A stretch of DNA of 28,986 nt, taken from IMG/VR virus record IMGVR_UViG_3300030412_000446, positions 1 to 28,986 of that record. One strand, given 5' to 3'. The stretch is from a virus. The position numbers and the translations under genes are program-made. This document shows, in pieces, positions 28,126-28,986 of this stretch (positions are counted from its first letter, which is position 1; the number at the start of each line of letters is the position of its first letter). The notes under the pieces are model-generated. The model had not been told where the DNA came from. It did not search any database and saw only the letters and a program-made list of their open reading frames with translations.

Positions 28126-28281
28126 TTAGATGTTGATATGCACAAGCATCAAAAAGGTAAGAGCCCAAAAAAACAGAAGAAAACAACAGTAAATATCTTC
28201 CTCCCATCTCTTACTATGGCTTGCCGACCCATTCTTTTTTGCAAGCCATTCCACAAATATTCTAAGTGGCTTTATTCTCAT
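28126..28281 (-). CDS. Small membrane protein between portal and protease-capsid genes
   Basis: This 51-residue frame starts with ATG overlapping the portal stop (ATGA), after GGAGAGG. It begins MRIKPLRIFVEWLAKKNGSA and ends with a hydrophobic segment (CCFLLFFWALTFLMLVHINI) that predicts one membrane pass near the C-terminus. No family recognised. Its coupling and ribosome site are good evidence of expression. A membrane protein here is unexpected in a head operon, so either an accessory function or lysis/entry role should be kept open. Confidence 0.62.
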   Translation of the reverse strand: MRIKPLRIFVEWLAKKNGSASHSKRWEEDIYCCFLLFFWALTFLMLVHINI

Positions 28282-28986
28282 TTATCCTCTCCATCATCTT
28301 TGACTTCACCAAATATCAAATCAGGAATTGTGCTGTCATATTTTGGGTCGGTGGTAAACACCAGTTTGTCTTTATCAGCCTGATCACGCCATTCTTTGAT
28401 TTCAGACATCACCTGCTTAGGATTGCCACCCCGCTCGCGAATACTTTGTTGTGCTGACTTATGACCGGCGCGTTCTGCACGTTCTAGTGCTTTTTCTTCT
28501 TTATCGGGATCAATCCACGGCATCACAGGTCCGCGAGCATCCACATCGTATAATGTGGTTATGTCAATATTGCTAGGCAACTTTAACTGTCCGGACAATA
28601 CCGCCATCGCTAACATGCGCTCATAGACTGGAATAGTCACTTGGCTTGCAAATAGGTTTGATAGTGATTTATTACTCACATACCCTTCCACCAGTTCTTG
28701 ACGTTGGGCTGAGTAAGTGCCGTCATATTTTTTAGCAACGCCTGAAAATGTCACGGCGCGAACCGACGACACTGCCATGCGCACCATAGAATCTCTAAAC
28801 CCTTCGAGCAGTGCTGATGGCCGGTTACTATCGACCATGCCGATGGTTTCGCCGGGCCCTAGATTATCGAAGATAGTGCCGGGCTTAACTTTGAATGTGC
28901 GATCTTCTGAGCCCTCATCTGGCGCAACATATTCATCCGGCGTACCCTTTTGAATAAATGCACACATTGCTGCTGCAATCCGAGCA
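28278..28986 (-). CDS. Portal protein, C-terminal part (lambda B-like, truncated by window edge)
   Basis: The frame is open at the right window edge, so the start is not in the window; about 235 residues are visible, compared with about 530 in lambda gpB. Visible motifs: ARIAAAMCAF, then GTIFDNLGPGETIGMVDSNR and the AQRQELVEGYVSNKSL segment, with the C-terminal acidic tail (FGEVKDDGEDK). This matches the lambda-type portal (PF05136). It forms the dodecameric DNA channel at the capsid vertex. It precedes the protease-capsid fusion, as in lambda (B, C, E). Confidence 0.88.
   Translation of the reverse strand, partial: ARIAAAMCAFIQKGTPDEYVAPDEGSEDRTFKVKPGTIFDNLGPGETIGMVDSNRPSALLEGFRDSMVRMAVSSVRAVTFSGVAKKYDGTYSAQRQELVEGYVSNKSLSNLFASQVTIPVYERMLAMAVLSGQLKLPSNIDITTLYDVDARGPVMPWIDPDKEEKALERAERAGHKSAQQSIRERGGNPKQVMSEIKEWRDQADKDKLVFTTDPKYDSTIPDLIFGEVKDDGEDK

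Noticed and set aside
28138-28383. Plus-strand 81-residue frame across the portal end
   Set aside because: It is antisense to the portal gene and the small membrane protein, has no ribosome site and no recognisable domain.
13802-28986. Structural genes as a second, unrelated prophage to the right of the att site
   Set aside because: The late genes are complementary to the early half (which lacks them) and fit one lambda-type circular map. A tandem prophage junction cannot be fully excluded.

Overview
The window is a temperate siphovirus, from phage or prophage DNA. No bacterial housekeeping gene is visible. It has a lambda-type layout: a portal protein, a ClpP-type prohead protease fused to the major capsid protein, a capsid cement protein, FII-, U- and G/GT-like joining and tail-assembly genes, a tape measure protein, a CI/Cro switch, O/P-like replication genes and a tyrosine integrase. 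The host is probably a gammaproteobacterium. The evidence is the 3' part of a gammaproteobacterial-type tRNA-Asn at the attachment site, a complete CsrA homologue, a LuxR-type regulator in the cII position, and E. coli-like sigma-70 promoter elements and Shine-Dalgarno sequences. The species cannot be named from the sequence.

Layout. (1) 49-4727, minus strand: the rightward (PR) operon of a lambda map, in the order cro (4530-4727), LuxR-type regulator, small gene, O-like initiator with iteron-like repeats, P-like protein, three small genes (one DUF1937), a gene in the Q position, an intrinsic terminator, a holin, and a GpZ-like gene. (2) 4736-6333: the immunity region, with three operators between cro and a LexA/CI-type repressor, a convergent zinc-ribbon membrane protein, and a second operator cluster over a strong plus-strand promoter (PL). 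(3) 6334-12795, plus strand: a PL leader with an intrinsic terminator, about 17 mostly unrecognised small genes, a CsrA with a C-terminal extension, a DUF4224 gene and the integrase. (4) 12785-13006: the attachment region, holding a 46-bp tRNA-Asn core flanked by direct repeats. (5) 13106-13807, plus strand: an SGNH hydrolase in the usual position of a lysogenic-conversion gene. (6) 13802-28986, minus strand: the late operon, read from the truncated portal gene at the right end down to a DUF5675 protein beside the attachment site.

Gene order and orientation match the circular lambda map cut between the lysis region and the portal gene. The two window ends would then be joined by the missing terminase genes and the start of the portal gene, and the att core would be an intact attP (or the junction between tandem prophages). 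One observation does not fit simple circularity: positions 1-36, read on the minus strand, are identical to part of the integrase gene at 12493-12528.

How the parts work together: CI and Cro compete for six operator-like sites on PL and PR. PR drives replication genes and then a putative late antiterminator, which would be needed because at least five intrinsic terminators lie on the late strand. The integrase acts at the tRNA-derived core. Late genes build a capsid and a short non-contractile tail, with a lambda-like -1 frameshift making two forms of the tail-assembly chaperone.
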